Position numbers and translations under genes: made by a program. The notes beneath the pieces were generated by a model. That model was not told the DNA's origin and ran no database searches. It saw only the letters and a program-made list of their open reading frames with translations. This document shows positions 1 to 10,879 of a DNA stretch of 64,000 nucleotides, in pieces; the stretch's first letter is position 1, and each line of letters begins with the position of its first letter. The stretch spans positions 372,001-436,000 of the forward strand of contig NZ_WIAD01000001.1 of NCBI RefSeq assembly GCF_009618275.1, read 5' to 3'. Source of the DNA: Roseimaritima sediminicola. Lineage in GTDB: Bacteria; Planctomycetota; Planctomycetia; Pirellulales; Pirellulaceae.

Positions 1-2
1 TC

Positions 3-218
3 TTGATCCTGTTGGGGTACAGTCTGATCATCGTACCCACGGGCTTCGTCAGTGCTGAATTCTCCGAAGCCAGACGAGAGCAGAGAATTTTCGAGGACTC
101 GCTGCCGGAGGCCCCGCCGCGCTTCGCCAAAGTTTCCTGCCCGGGATGCCAGGCCGGGAAACACCTCGTGCCGGCGATCTACTGCCACCGCTGTGGAACC
201 CGGATCCTGGCCCCATAG
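3..218 (+). CDS. Ion transport (voltage-gated K+ channel-like) protein, C-terminal fragment
   Basis: This is the last 71 codons of a gene that enters from the left edge; the visible first codon is TTG (Leu) and there is no real start here. The first residues (LLGYSLIIVPTGFVSAEF) resemble the final transmembrane helix, after the pore, of planctomycete and cyanobacterial Kch-like ion transporters, where a GYG-I-AVPTG-I-sAEL pattern is usual. It ends in a zinc-ribbon-like tail with two pairs of cysteines (CPGC and CHRC, about 15 residues apart), which is also typical of that family. It probably sits in the inner membrane. The pore and voltage-sensor segments lie outside the window, so ion selectivity cannot be judged. 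Confidence 0.6.
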   Translation: MILLGYSLIIVPTGFVSAEFSEARREQRIFEDSLPEAPPRFAKVSCPGCQAGKHLVPAIYCHRCGTRILAP

Positions 219-223
219 TCGAG

Positions 224-384
224 TCGCCTTTCGCTCCGCGAAAGTTGCGGGGAAAGTTGGTCGCCTTTCGCTCCGCGAAAGTTGCTGAAGACACTGGGCT
301 ACTTTCGCGGAGCGAAAGGCGACTCTGGGCTACTTTCGCGGAGCGAAAGGCGACTCTGGGCTACTTTCGCGGAGCGAAAGGCGA
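224..384. repeat. Five copies of a 22-bp repeat, two direct and three inverted
   Basis: The 22-mer TCGCCTTTCGCTCCGCGAAA+GT occurs at 224-245 and 261-282, and its reverse complement at 301-322, 332-353 and 363-384. The unit itself contains the short inverted repeat TTTCGC/GCGAAA. The last three copies are spaced exactly 31 bp apart. The cluster fills the spacer between the channel gene (stop at 218) and the convergent minus-strand gene ending at 393. The two orientations can fold on each other into long hairpins, so a bidirectional terminator or 3'-end stabiliser is possible. This is an inference. Confidence 0.9.
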
Positions 385-392
385 CACTATGC

Positions 393-2522
393 TTACCGAC
401 TGTTGCGGATGACCCACCACAGCTGCTTGAGGGCTGCGTCGTCGTCGCCGGTACTCTCGCGCAGCTCCGCAGCGGCTTTCAGCTGTCGGCCGCTGGGTTT
501 CCAGTATCCGGCGGCGTAGTACAGATGCCGTGCCTGTTGCTCGAAGTCCTCGATCGCTCCGAGCCACTGGGCGGGCAGCGGTGCCGCGGCATTGCCGCGT
601 TCGGGGAAGGACGTCCGCAGCCAATTCTCGGTCAACTCCGCTTCGCTGGGGGCCTGCAGCGGAACGAAACTACCGCTGCTGGCCGCCGGCTGGGCCAAAG
701 CGGGAACGCTTTCGATGGTTCCACGGCCATTCCACCGCGAGACCAAATCCAGCAGCGATCCGAACCGCAGCTTCACCGGTTGGGGCTGGTATCCTGCAAA
801 GGTTCGATGCAGAAAATCGGCTCGGGCCAGTTGCTGGTCCGAAGCAAACGCGGCCTCGTCGCTGAGCGGTTCCAGGACGGCCGCGCGATGCATTGGCGGC
901 GCCGTCAGAACCCAAGCGGTCAGTCGGGCCAAGTCGAAATCGTGAGCCCGCGTTTGCGCCGCCAGGTAATCTCGCAACTGAACCAGATGCTCTTCGTGCG
1001 GCGGCGCTTCCGGATCGGCTGTCGAACCGGTCAGGGGCCGGCCGTAGACCGCGTTCCAAACCCGATTGACCAGGGCCTTGGCCAAGCGCGGATTGTCTCG
1101 CCACTGGGCGACCAGCGTCTGCAGATCCTTCAACACGCGGCCCGCCGGTTCTTCGCCGGTCGGGGCCGAGACCTGCAGGTCCAGCCACTGAGGCGGCACG
1201 CCCGGCAATGCGACTCGCTGGCGACCGTCGGGCAGTTCGAAGAATTGGCCCTTTTGCCGTTCACTCTCCGAGACAGCTTGCACCAGCGGTTCGCCCGATT
1301 GGCTGCGGGAGTATCGCAGGCCGTTCTGGAACACGGCAGCCAAGCCCCAAAAATCCTGTTGGCGAATCTGGCTGTCCAAGGGATCATCGTGACAGCGGGC
1401 GCAGGCCAGGTCCAAATCCAACACGGCGTGCCCGATTTGCTGGGTGACCGGCACGCTGCGCTCTCCGGCCAAACTGGTCAGCCAGATCGCCGAAGCGCGC
1501 TGGACCCGCTGGTCGGTCCCGCCGACGACCAATTGCTGGGCCGCAACGTCAAAGCGCTGCTGACCGGAATACGTCTGCGCAATGAAACCGCTGAGCACCT
1601 GTTGTCGTTCGGCCGGCAGGCGTCGCCAAGCCGAACCGAGCAGCTGGGCCAACAGGCGTTCCGCGGCCGACTCACTGGCCGCGCGGCCTCGCAACACCTC
1701 TGCCAGAGCCGCCGGATCGCTGGCCGATGAAGGCGAAACGTCGGTCCCTACCCAGCGGCTAATACGCTGGGCGACCTCGTCCTGCGAGACCTCTGCGGTG
1801 GGTTCGACGCCCAGCTGTTTCCAAGCCTGTTCGAAGCGGCGGTTCAGCTCCGCGGCGATTTGCTGCGCATCGTGGGGCGGCACCCGCGGCGCCCGTTCGA
1901 AATCGACGACCGCTTGCTCGGAAGCCACGCGAGCGGCCGGCGCAAACGGCGTTTCCTGCATGGGCAGTTGCCGTGAACGCGGCGCGGGCTGCGCCGCAGC
2001 GTCTTCAGCGGCAGCGGCCAAACCGGACGGATCCGGCTGGGCGTCGGCATCCGCTTGGGCAACTCGTGGTGCGGTCTCGGGCGAGTTCGCTCCCGGGCTC
2101 TGACCGTTCGGATTCTGCTCATCCGGATTTTGAGCAATTGGGCTCTGCTCATCCGGGCTCTGACCGTTCGGGCTCTGACCGTTCGGGCTCTGACCGTTCG
2201 GGCTCTGGGCCACCGGGTGCGGACGCTCCGGATCGGCTTGGGGCTGCAGCGTGAGCAGGGCCAGCAGCACCGCAGCGACGGCCACGATCAATGCGGCCGC
2301 GGCGGCCAGGGGCGTCTTGCGGGTGCCCAGCGGGTTCGGCGAGAGGACTTCGCAGTCGGCCGGCTTCGCCGGGTCGGCCGACGAATCGGACAGCCGATGC
2401 AGGATCTGTTCCGACAGATCCGGCGGCGACGCCCCGCCGAGGGCTTCGGTTAAAAACGCCCGCAGGGCCGCATCCTCGGCGGACGACGGATTCACTGGGC
2501 GTTCAGTTTTTTTGTCACGCAT
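393..2522 (-). CDS. Membrane protein with anti-sigma-like N-tail and DUF1549/DUF1553-like periplasmic region (CxxCH)
   Basis: 709 aa. The N-terminal 70 residues are hydrophilic and contain a segment (FLTEALGGASPPDLSEQIL, about 23-41) of the kind seen at the cytoplasmic end of planctomycete membrane anti-sigma-like proteins. One transmembrane helix follows (about 72-92), then a Pro/Ser/Asn/Gln-rich linker made of pentapeptide repeats of the type NGQSP (about 106-146), then a large exported part. The exported part has CARCHDDP at 374-381 and, further on, a region like DUF1553 (ALVNRVWNAVYGRPLTG), the arrangement found in PSCyt/DUF1549-DUF1553 proteins. The ATG at 2522 overlaps the end of the sigma-factor gene by 31 bp. 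A role as sensor and anti-sigma factor for that sigma factor is inferred from this layout. CxxCH could bind haem c covalently, but only one such motif is present. Confidence 0.7.
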   Translation of the reverse strand: MRDKKTERPVNPSSAEDAALRAFLTEALGGASPPDLSEQILHRLSDSSADPAKPADCEVLSPNPLGTRKTPLAAAAALIVAVAAVLLALLTLQPQADPERPHPVAQSPNGQSPNGQSPNGQSPDEQSPIAQNPDEQNPNGQSPGANSPETAPRVAQADADAQPDPSGLAAAAEDAAAQPAPRSRQLPMQETPFAPAARVASEQAVVDFERAPRVPPHDAQQIAAELNRRFEQAWKQLGVEPTAEVSQDEVAQRISRWVGTDVSPSSASDPAALAEVLRGRAASESAAERLLAQLLGSAWRRLPAERQQVLSGFIAQTYSGQQRFDVAAQQLVVGGTDQRVQRASAIWLTSLAGERSVPVTQQIGHAVLDLDLACARCHDDPLDSQIRQQDFWGLAAVFQNGLRYSRSQSGEPLVQAVSESERQKGQFFELPDGRQRVALPGVPPQWLDLQVSAPTGEEPAGRVLKDLQTLVAQWRDNPRLAKALVNRVWNAVYGRPLTGSTADPEAPPHEEHLVQLRDYLAAQTRAHDFDLARLTAWVLTAPPMHRAAVLEPLSDEAAFASDQQLARADFLHRTFAGYQPQPVKLRFGSLLDLVSRWNGRGTIESVPALAQPAASSGSFVPLQAPSEAELTENWLRTSFPERGNAAAPLPAQWLGAIEDFEQQARHLYYAAGYWKPSGRQLKAAAELRESTGDDDAALKQLWWVIRNSR
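2098..2212 (-). repeat. 15-bp tandem repeats inside the linker of the membrane protein
   Basis: Near-perfect repeats of CTGACCGTTCGGGCT (as read on the plus strand) alternate with degenerate versions such as CTGCTCATCCGGGCT. They encode the NGQSP/DEQSP pentapeptides in the periplasmic linker. The most identical copies are at 2158-2205, which suggests recent slippage. Copy number may therefore vary between strains without shifting the frame. Confidence 0.8.
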
Positions 2523-2974
2523 GTTCTTAACTGTTGTTTTGCACGCTGCATCAGATTCCGTGCACCGTGTTCGGTAATGCCCAACTGTTCGCCGATCTCG
2601 GCTCGGCTGGCCTCGCTGCGATAACGCAACCGCAGTGCCAACCGAGCTCGTTCGGTCAACGTCTGCAAACAGTCGCGGAGCGCGTCGACCGCCTCGTCGC
2701 CGGTCAGATCTGCCCCGGCCCAGCGTTGCCAGACGACATCGATCGTTTCGACCGTCTCGACTTGCCGGATCTTGCCCCCGCGCCGGTGCATCGAAATCAT
2801 AAGATTATGAGCCGTGCGCCGCAGGTAGGCTGCCGTCGCCGCGTCGCTGTGTTGGACGAACGCGTCGTGGCGAAGGACTTTCAAAAACGTTTCTTGAGTC
2901 AGGTCGTCGGCGGTTGCCGGGTCGCATCCCAGGACGCGCAGGTACCGCCACACCCCGGCTTGGTGGCGTTGCAC
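2492..2974 (-). CDS. ECF-type RNA polymerase sigma factor
   Basis: 160 aa from GTG at 2974. Region 2 is clear (GVWRYLRVLGCDPATADDLT then ETFLKVL) and region 4 has the HTH (RAEIGEQLGITEHGARNLMQ). It would direct RNA polymerase to a small regulon. It lies between the DUF1501 gene and the membrane protein at 393-2522, all on the minus strand, and overlaps the latter by 31 bp. The start is uncertain: sigma-like sequence (ERTPAELV) continues in frame upstream of the GTG, back to the TAG at 3050-3052, which is the stop codon of the DUF1501 gene. No ATG, GTG or TTG exists in those 25 codons, so either GTG 2974 is used with a shortened region 2.1 or a non-standard start (for example ATC) is used. Confidence 0.85.
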   Translation of the reverse strand: MQRHQAGVWRYLRVLGCDPATADDLTQETFLKVLRHDAFVQHSDAATAAYLRRTAHNLMISMHRRGGKIRQVETVETIDVVWQRWAGADLTGDEAVDALRDCLQTLTERARLALRLRYRSEASRAEIGEQLGITEHGARNLMQRAKQQLRTCVTKKLNAQ

Positions 2975-3049
2975 CAGTTCGGCCGGAGTCCGTTCAACCC
3001 GTTCGCTGATCTTTGGTTGTTCGCGTTGTCCTGCGATCGTCGTCGGATC

Positions 3050-4336
3050 CTAGGCAATTAATTCCCGAATCACCTTACCGCCCGCGGCGATCTTCATCGG
3101 CCGTCCATTCTTCGACGTGTACGTCGTTTCCAGGGAGATCCCCAGGCCCCTGCAGACGGTCGCCATCAGGTCTTCGGAACTGTACGGTTCGGTTTCCACA
3201 GCCAAACCATCGCTGCTGGTTTCGCCCACGGCAAGCCCACCTTTGAGGCCCGCGCCGCCCACCACGCAGCTCCACGATCGAGCCCAGTGGTCGCGGCCCG
3301 CGCCGGCGTTGATTCGCGGTGTGCGTCCGAACTCGCCCATCCAGATGATCGCCGTGTTTTCCAACAAACCGCGTTGTTCGAGGTCCGCCGTCAGGGCGGC
3401 CATGGCTTTGTCCAGCTGTGGCAATTTCGTATCGGCCAGGGTCGGGAAGATCCCGGCGTGGTTGTCCCAGCCACCCAGATCCACCTCGATGAAGGGCACC
3501 TGCGCCTCGACCAGTCGACGTGCCAACAGGCATCCTTGGCCGAAGTTGTTGGTGCCATACATCTCCTTTATTTCCTCCGGTTCCTTATCGACCTTGAAGG
3601 CCTCCATCTGCTCGCTAGTCATCAGGTCCAGCGTCTTTTTGAGGACCTTCTGATGTTCGCTGGCCGCCGAGCCGCGGGTGCGATTAATAAATCCCGACTC
3701 GATCACGTCCAGGGCCGCCATGCGTTGCAACAACCGTCGTTCTTCGAGGTTCATCTGCAGGTTGCGGATCCGCCCGTTGCTGGTCACCGAAAACGGCGCC
3801 CAGGCCATGCCCAAGAACCCCGGCCCGGTGCTGGCGCCGCCGATCGATACGAAGGGCGGAATCGCCAGGTCCTGGCGTTGTTCGAACAATTCGTGGGCGA
3901 TCACGCTGCCGTAGCCGGGATGTTCGATGTTGGGGTTGGGAACAAAGCCGGTGTGCATGTAGTAGCGACCGCGGTTGTGGTCGGCTTCCCGCGTGCTCAT
4001 CGAGCGGACGATCGACAGATTGTGCATCTGCTTGGCCGTCTCGGGCATGTGCTCGCAGATCTGCATGTCGCCACTGGTACTGATCGGCCGGAACGGGCCA
4101 CTGGTGGCCGCACCGGGTTTGAGATCCCAGATATCGATCGTCGAAGGGCCCCCGCCCATCCACAACAAAATGGCAGACTTTTGATTCTTCCGCATCTCCT
4201 CGGCTTGCACCCGAATGCTTTGGCCCATCATCGCCGCGGTGCCGGCCATGGCCGAAGCCCCGGCCAGGTGTTTGACGAAGTGGCGGCGAGACATTCCGGT
4301 GGGCGTCGCCCAGGGGAGTGGATTGCGATTGAACAT
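3050..4336 (-). CDS. DUF1501 domain-containing Tat-exported protein
   Basis: 428 aa. The N-terminus MFNRNPLPWATPTGMSRRHF followed by VKHLAGASAMAG is a typical Tat leader of planctomycete DUF1501 proteins. The body shows the family landmarks SAILLWMGGGPSTIDIWDLK, DHNRGRYYMHTG, DLGGWDNHAGIF and GEFGRTPRIN, which align with the metal-binding His/Asp positions of sulfatase-like DUF1501 proteins. ATG 4336 is preferred over an earlier in-frame start because AAGGAG lies about 10 nt upstream. DUF1501 genes are nearly always next to a DUF1549/DUF1553 gene, as here (4440-6101); the pair is thought to act on extracellular substrates but its chemistry is unproven. The stop codon TAG is followed, in the same frame, by the ECF sigma gene. 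Confidence 0.9.
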   Translation of the reverse strand: MFNRNPLPWATPTGMSRRHFVKHLAGASAMAGTAAMMGQSIRVQAEEMRKNQKSAILLWMGGGPSTIDIWDLKPGAATSGPFRPISTSGDMQICEHMPETAKQMHNLSIVRSMSTREADHNRGRYYMHTGFVPNPNIEHPGYGSVIAHELFEQRQDLAIPPFVSIGGASTGPGFLGMAWAPFSVTSNGRIRNLQMNLEERRLLQRMAALDVIESGFINRTRGSAASEHQKVLKKTLDLMTSEQMEAFKVDKEPEEIKEMYGTNNFGQGCLLARRLVEAQVPFIEVDLGGWDNHAGIFPTLADTKLPQLDKAMAALTADLEQRGLLENTAIIWMGEFGRTPRINAGAGRDHWARSWSCVVGGAGLKGGLAVGETSSDGLAVETEPYSSEDLMATVCRGLGISLETTYTSKNGRPMKIAAGGKVIRELIA

Positions 4337-4439
4337 ATTGGGAAGGCTCCTTGGCCGAAGCATGTGCGGAAAACTCGAGGGGACGATAGATCAAGGTGTC
4401 GTAACGGGCGTCGCGGGACGTCCCTTTAGTAAAAACGCG

Positions 4440-6101
4440 TCAATGCTGCATGATGAACTCATTGCTATTGAGCAACGCCCACCAGATATCCTGCAGCATC
4501 GCCGCTTCGTCGCCTCCGCGAGCGGCCAGCAGTTTGGTGGCCATGGTCTGTTCCATGCGCGTCGGTCGCCGCGCTACTCCGGCCATGAACACCGCGTCCA
4601 GCTTGGCTCGCAAGCGGGTGTCGTCGTCGACGATCTCTCCCAGAAACGACCCTTTGTCCGTCGCCGTGGCCTGCTTGATCAGGTCGCCGTTGAACATCAT
4701 CAACGCCTGCGGAATGGAGCCATTAAAGGTGGTCGCCTCGTCGCCCTCATCGGTCCCAAAGGCGACGACGAACTGCGACAACCACTTTCGCCGCTCCTGT
4801 TCCTGTTTCTCATACGAACCGGCCGCCCCCGCCCCGGTGGCCGCAACCAGCGATTGATACAACTGTTCGGCTTGCATCTGCCGCAGATAGAAATGCGAGA
4901 ACTTGGGCATCTCGCCCAGCGTCGGATCGTCGATTTCGTTGGCCGTGGTGATCTGGGCACTCAACTGATACGGCTTGCTCAACGTGATCCATTCGATCAG
5001 CGTCTTGGGGTCGTAGCTGTGCTGGCGGATCTGCTGCCCCAGATACTCCAACAACTCCGGATGCGACGCCGGGTTGTGGGGCCCGAGGTCGTCGACCGGC
5101 TTGGTGAAGCCATAGCCCAGGAAGTGGGCCCACATCCGATTGGCGTACATCTTATCCATGAACTCGCTGCCGGTGATCAGCCGCGCCAGTTCTTCTCGGC
5201 GATTGGAGTCGCTGACAAAACCGCTGCGGCCGATTTCCTGACCATCGACGAAGACCGGATAGGCGACTTTGGTAAGCCCATTACGGAGCTCGTAGAAGAT
5301 CATCGCATCTTCGGGATCTCCACCTTCGCCGGCGGTATCTTCGTTGACCAGTTCGGCATGGTCGATGTCCCGGGTCCCATCGACGAAGCGGCGCAGGGCA
5401 CGCGTCTGCCGGAAGAACGCGTTGAACTCCCAGAACTTCTGCTGCTTCCACTGGTTGAAGGGGTGGTTGTGGCACTGGGTGCACTGGACCTGTTGACCGA
5501 GAAAGATCCGCGACACACTGCTGGTCGCCAGGACGGCGTTTTCGTCGTTGACCTTATCGACCAGGAAGTTGACGGCACCGTTGAAGTTCTCGGTGCCCGG
5601 TTTGGTCGCGCCCTCGGCCGCCACCAGCTCGTACACCATTTCGTTGTACGGTTTGTTCATGGCGAAGGAGTCACGAAGGTACTTCTGCATTCCGTCACGA
5701 CTGGTCAGCGAACGGCGATCGGTCCCGCCACTGCGTCCGATCAGAATGTTCGACCACACGGTCGCCCAGTGCCGCGCGTACTCCTCGGTGTAGCGGTCGT
5801 CGTACAGCAGGGTCTGGACCAGTTGCTGGCGTTTGTTGCGGTCGCGTGTGGAGGTGAATTCGGCCAGCTCTTCCAGCGTGGGGATGCGGCCGATGATGTC
5901 CAGATAAACCCTTCTGCACCACTTGGCGTCATCGACCACCCCGGAAGGGCGAATCTCATAATCCGCCCAGTTCTGTTCGATCAGTTTGTTGATCGTCGCC
6001 ACCTGCTCGGCGGCGCTGGAACTCTGGGCATGGGCCGCTCCGCTCACAAACACGGTGCTCAGACCGCTCAGCAAGACGAGAAGCAATACGGGTCGAATCA
6101 T
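4440..6101 (-). CDS. DUF1549 and DUF1553 domain-containing secreted protein
   Basis: 553 aa starting MIRPVLLLVLLSGLSTVFVS, a Sec leader of about 25 residues; GAAGG precedes the ATG. DUF1549 runs from about 40 to 245, with VVDDAKWCRRVYLDIIGRIP at 55-74 and a CTQCHNHPF motif at 207-215. DUF1553 follows (REELARLITGSEFMDKMYAN and WAHFLGYGFTKPVDDLGPHN). This is the short form of the family, without a PSCyt1 haem domain at the N-terminus. It is the first gene of the apparent operon that continues with DUF1501, the ECF sigma factor and a second DUF1549/1553-like membrane protein. An upstream extension of the frame to 6326 has no coding character and was rejected. Confidence 0.9.
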   Translation of the reverse strand: MIRPVLLLVLLSGLSTVFVSGAAHAQSSSAAEQVATINKLIEQNWADYEIRPSGVVDDAKWCRRVYLDIIGRIPTLEELAEFTSTRDRNKRQQLVQTLLYDDRYTEEYARHWATVWSNILIGRSGGTDRRSLTSRDGMQKYLRDSFAMNKPYNEMVYELVAAEGATKPGTENFNGAVNFLVDKVNDENAVLATSSVSRIFLGQQVQCTQCHNHPFNQWKQQKFWEFNAFFRQTRALRRFVDGTRDIDHAELVNEDTAGEGGDPEDAMIFYELRNGLTKVAYPVFVDGQEIGRSGFVSDSNRREELARLITGSEFMDKMYANRMWAHFLGYGFTKPVDDLGPHNPASHPELLEYLGQQIRQHSYDPKTLIEWITLSKPYQLSAQITTANEIDDPTLGEMPKFSHFYLRQMQAEQLYQSLVAATGAGAAGSYEKQEQERRKWLSQFVVAFGTDEGDEATTFNGSIPQALMMFNGDLIKQATATDKGSFLGEIVDDDTRLRAKLDAVFMAGVARRPTRMEQTMATKLLAARGGDEAAMLQDIWWALLNSNEFIMQH

Positions 6102-6451
6102 ACGACCAAACCTTCGGAGAAATATGGAAGAGAAGTGGACCGGCGGGGTTTTCCCCGCTGTGGCGAGGTTCCCGCGACCGGTTCCCAACTCGCCAACACT
6201 GATAAAACGTCGTCTGCCAGCAAACGTACCCAGCGGCGCGGGCGTCCCCCCCACCGCCGAGGCGTAACTGCCGATTTTGAAAAGACTTAGCGCCTCTATG
6301 ATAACTCGGGCAGAAAACGGCCGCAAATCCTTTTTCCCGGCTTCCCCGTCCTACGCTATCGCGACGTAATCTGTTAAATTTTGCGGCAATTTGCACCAGC
6401 CTGTTGTGGGCTGAGTTCCGCCCCCTCCGCCGCAAAAGAAAAAGAACCGCC
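6102..6451. other. Divergent intergenic region between DUF1549 gene and carB
   Basis: This 350-bp spacer must hold the promoters for carB (plus) and the DUF1549-DUF1501-sigma operon (minus). AT content rises at 6365-6395 (GTTAAATTTTGCGGCAATTT), but I cannot assign a convincing -35/-10 pair. No RNA gene or repeat was seen. Confidence 0.5.
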
Positions 6452-9697
<3,246 letters not shown>

Positions 9698-9871
9698 CCG
9701 CGAGAGCGCTGGCGATTGCGAAAGACGCTCGGCCGCGCAGCGACCATCGCCGAAGCAATCATGGAACGACGAACCGCCGTTTTGACGCCAGCGACGGCGG
9801 GTACACCCAAGCGGGGCGATCGCTCAAACGGTTCAATGCCGACAACCGGGGCGATCGCCCTAACGGCTCAA
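9698..9871. repeat. Two copies of a GGGCGATCG...CGGCTCAA repeat between carB and STAS gene
   Basis: The convergent spacer contains GCGGGGCGATCGCTCAAACG+GTTCAA at 9811-9836 and ACCGGGGCGATCGCCCTAAC+GGCTCAA at 9845-9871. Related copies occur at 10539-10565 and 10577-10605. Copy two begins 2-3 nt downstream of the STAS stop codon in the STAS reading direction. The core GGGCGATCGCCC is itself palindromic and can form a hairpin, so a terminator role for the two convergent genes is plausible. Confidence 0.75.
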
Positions 9872-9873
9872 GT

Positions 9874-10230
9874 TTACTCGGCGTCGGGCAACGCGATCTC
9901 GGGCACTTCGAAGACGCGGTCCAGGCGAGTCACCGAGAGGACTTCGCGGACCTGAGGCTGGACATCCGACAGCTCCACCTCCAGGCCCTGACCACGAGCT
10001 CGCGTACGGAAGCCGATTAATTCATTCAAACCGGCGCTGCCGATCCGTTCGACTTGCTTCAAATCGATCCGTACCGCTCGGACGCTCGATCCCTGCTCTC
10101 GCAGAGCGGTAGTCAGACTTTCGCGGATCTGTCCGGCCACTTTCCAGCTGACGATCTGCGAATCCTGGAGTTCTGCAACCAACTGGCTGCCCTTGGTTTT
10201 GTAACGCACTCGGTCCGAGCTGGCTGACAT
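9874..10230 (-). CDS. STAS-domain protein (anti-sigma-factor antagonist family)
   Basis: 118 aa, a single STAS domain. The pattern VRAVRIDLKQVERIGSAGLN (50-69) corresponds to the strand-loop-helix that carries the phosphorylated serine in SpoIIAA (DSSGL). Here the phosphosite aligns with Ala66 (IGSAGL), with only the preceding Ser65 retained, so regulation by a classical anti-sigma kinase is doubtful. No partner kinase or sigma factor is next to it. It may act as a structural or partner-switch module in the cytoplasm. The start ATG 10230 gives the expected domain boundary. A stand-alone STAS protein downstream of rho has no obvious functional link to it. Confidence 0.85.
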   Translation of the reverse strand: MSASSDRVRYKTKGSQLVAELQDSQIVSWKVAGQIRESLTTALREQGSSVRAVRIDLKQVERIGSAGLNELIGFRTRARGQGLEVELSDVQPQVREVLSVTRLDRVFEVPEIALPDAE

Positions 10231-10484
10231 CGCAGTATTACCGATAAAAGTTCTCAGACCGCCCGAACAACCGGGCCGCCCGAGCCACAGGAGTGTGCTA
10301 GCATCCGAATGAAGTTTTGAGACTACTGCATAGTATCGGCAAAGGCAAGCGAATCGCCTACCTGCAGCGAAGAGCCGGCTACAACGGGGGCATCACCCCC
10401 ACTAACACAGCGATTACGGCGACTTGGTTAGCGACCGGCCGGCCGCGTCCCGCGACTGGGTGCTGCGTCAAGGTTTAAGCCTGG

Positions 10485-10638
10485 GGCCGGGCCGTAGCTG
10501 CACGACTTGTCGATTTGTTCGAAAACGCATGACTTATGTGAGCCGTTTGGGCGAACGCCCCGGTCTTGCGGTGACGAAACCGAGGCTATCGCCAAAACGG
10601 CTCAATAAATCGACAGACCGTGCAGTCGCCCGGTTTTG
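10485..10638. repeat. Long imperfect inverted repeat (about 150 nt)
   Basis: Outer arms: GTAGCTGCACGACTTGTCGA+TTTG near 10494-10517 pairs with AAATCGACAGACCGTGCAGT near 10607-10626, and CCGGGC sequences continue the pairing outward. Inner arms: GAGCCGTTTGGGCGAACGCC+CCGGT (10541-10565) pairs with ACCGAGGCTATCGCCAAAAC+GGCTC (10577-10601). The loop is about 11 nt. The inner arms belong to the repeat family at 9811-9871. It lies in the 650-bp gap between rho and the STAS gene. It resembles a non-autonomous palindromic element or a structured RNA. Confidence 0.7.
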
Positions 10639-10720
10639 GACCGCTTCGCCGCCCGGATCCTAAGCACGTCGGCATGAATCTATCGGTGCAACCCCGCGAC
10701 AACACCCTCCCGCGCAGCGG

Positions 10721-10789
10721 GAGGGTCGGGCTCTTAGGCCCGGGAAGGGCCCTACGAAAACCCTCTCCGGGCCTAAGAGCCCGACTCTC
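10721..10789. terminator. Strong hairpin downstream of rho
   Basis: GGGTCGGGCTCTTAGGCCCG (about 10724-10743) is complementary to CGGGCCTAAGAGCCCGACTC (about 10769-10788), a nearly perfect 20-bp stem with a loop of about 25 nt. Two smaller hairpins flank it (CCCTCCCGC...GCGGGAGGG type at 10704-10725 and ACTCTCCCA...TGGGAGAGT at 10784-10802). Reading on the minus strand it lies about 90 nt after the rho stop codon. There is no U-run, so it may be a Rho-dependent or processing/stability structure. Confidence 0.6.
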
Positions 10790-10879
10790 CCAGTGGGAGA
10801 GTAAAGTCGAATGAAATGTTGCGACGTGCTTATCTCTGGTGAGATCGGCTACGCCTTTCAAGAAAACCTGGCCGCCCCA

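Noticed and set aside
282-1730. 482-codon plus-strand frame opposite the membrane protein gene
   Set aside because: It begins in the inverted repeats and runs antisense to a gene with clear CxxCH and transmembrane features; composition is Gln/Arg-rich shadow type.
3287-4429. 380-codon plus-strand frame opposite the DUF1501 gene
   Set aside because: His/Arg-rich antisense shadow with no start signal.
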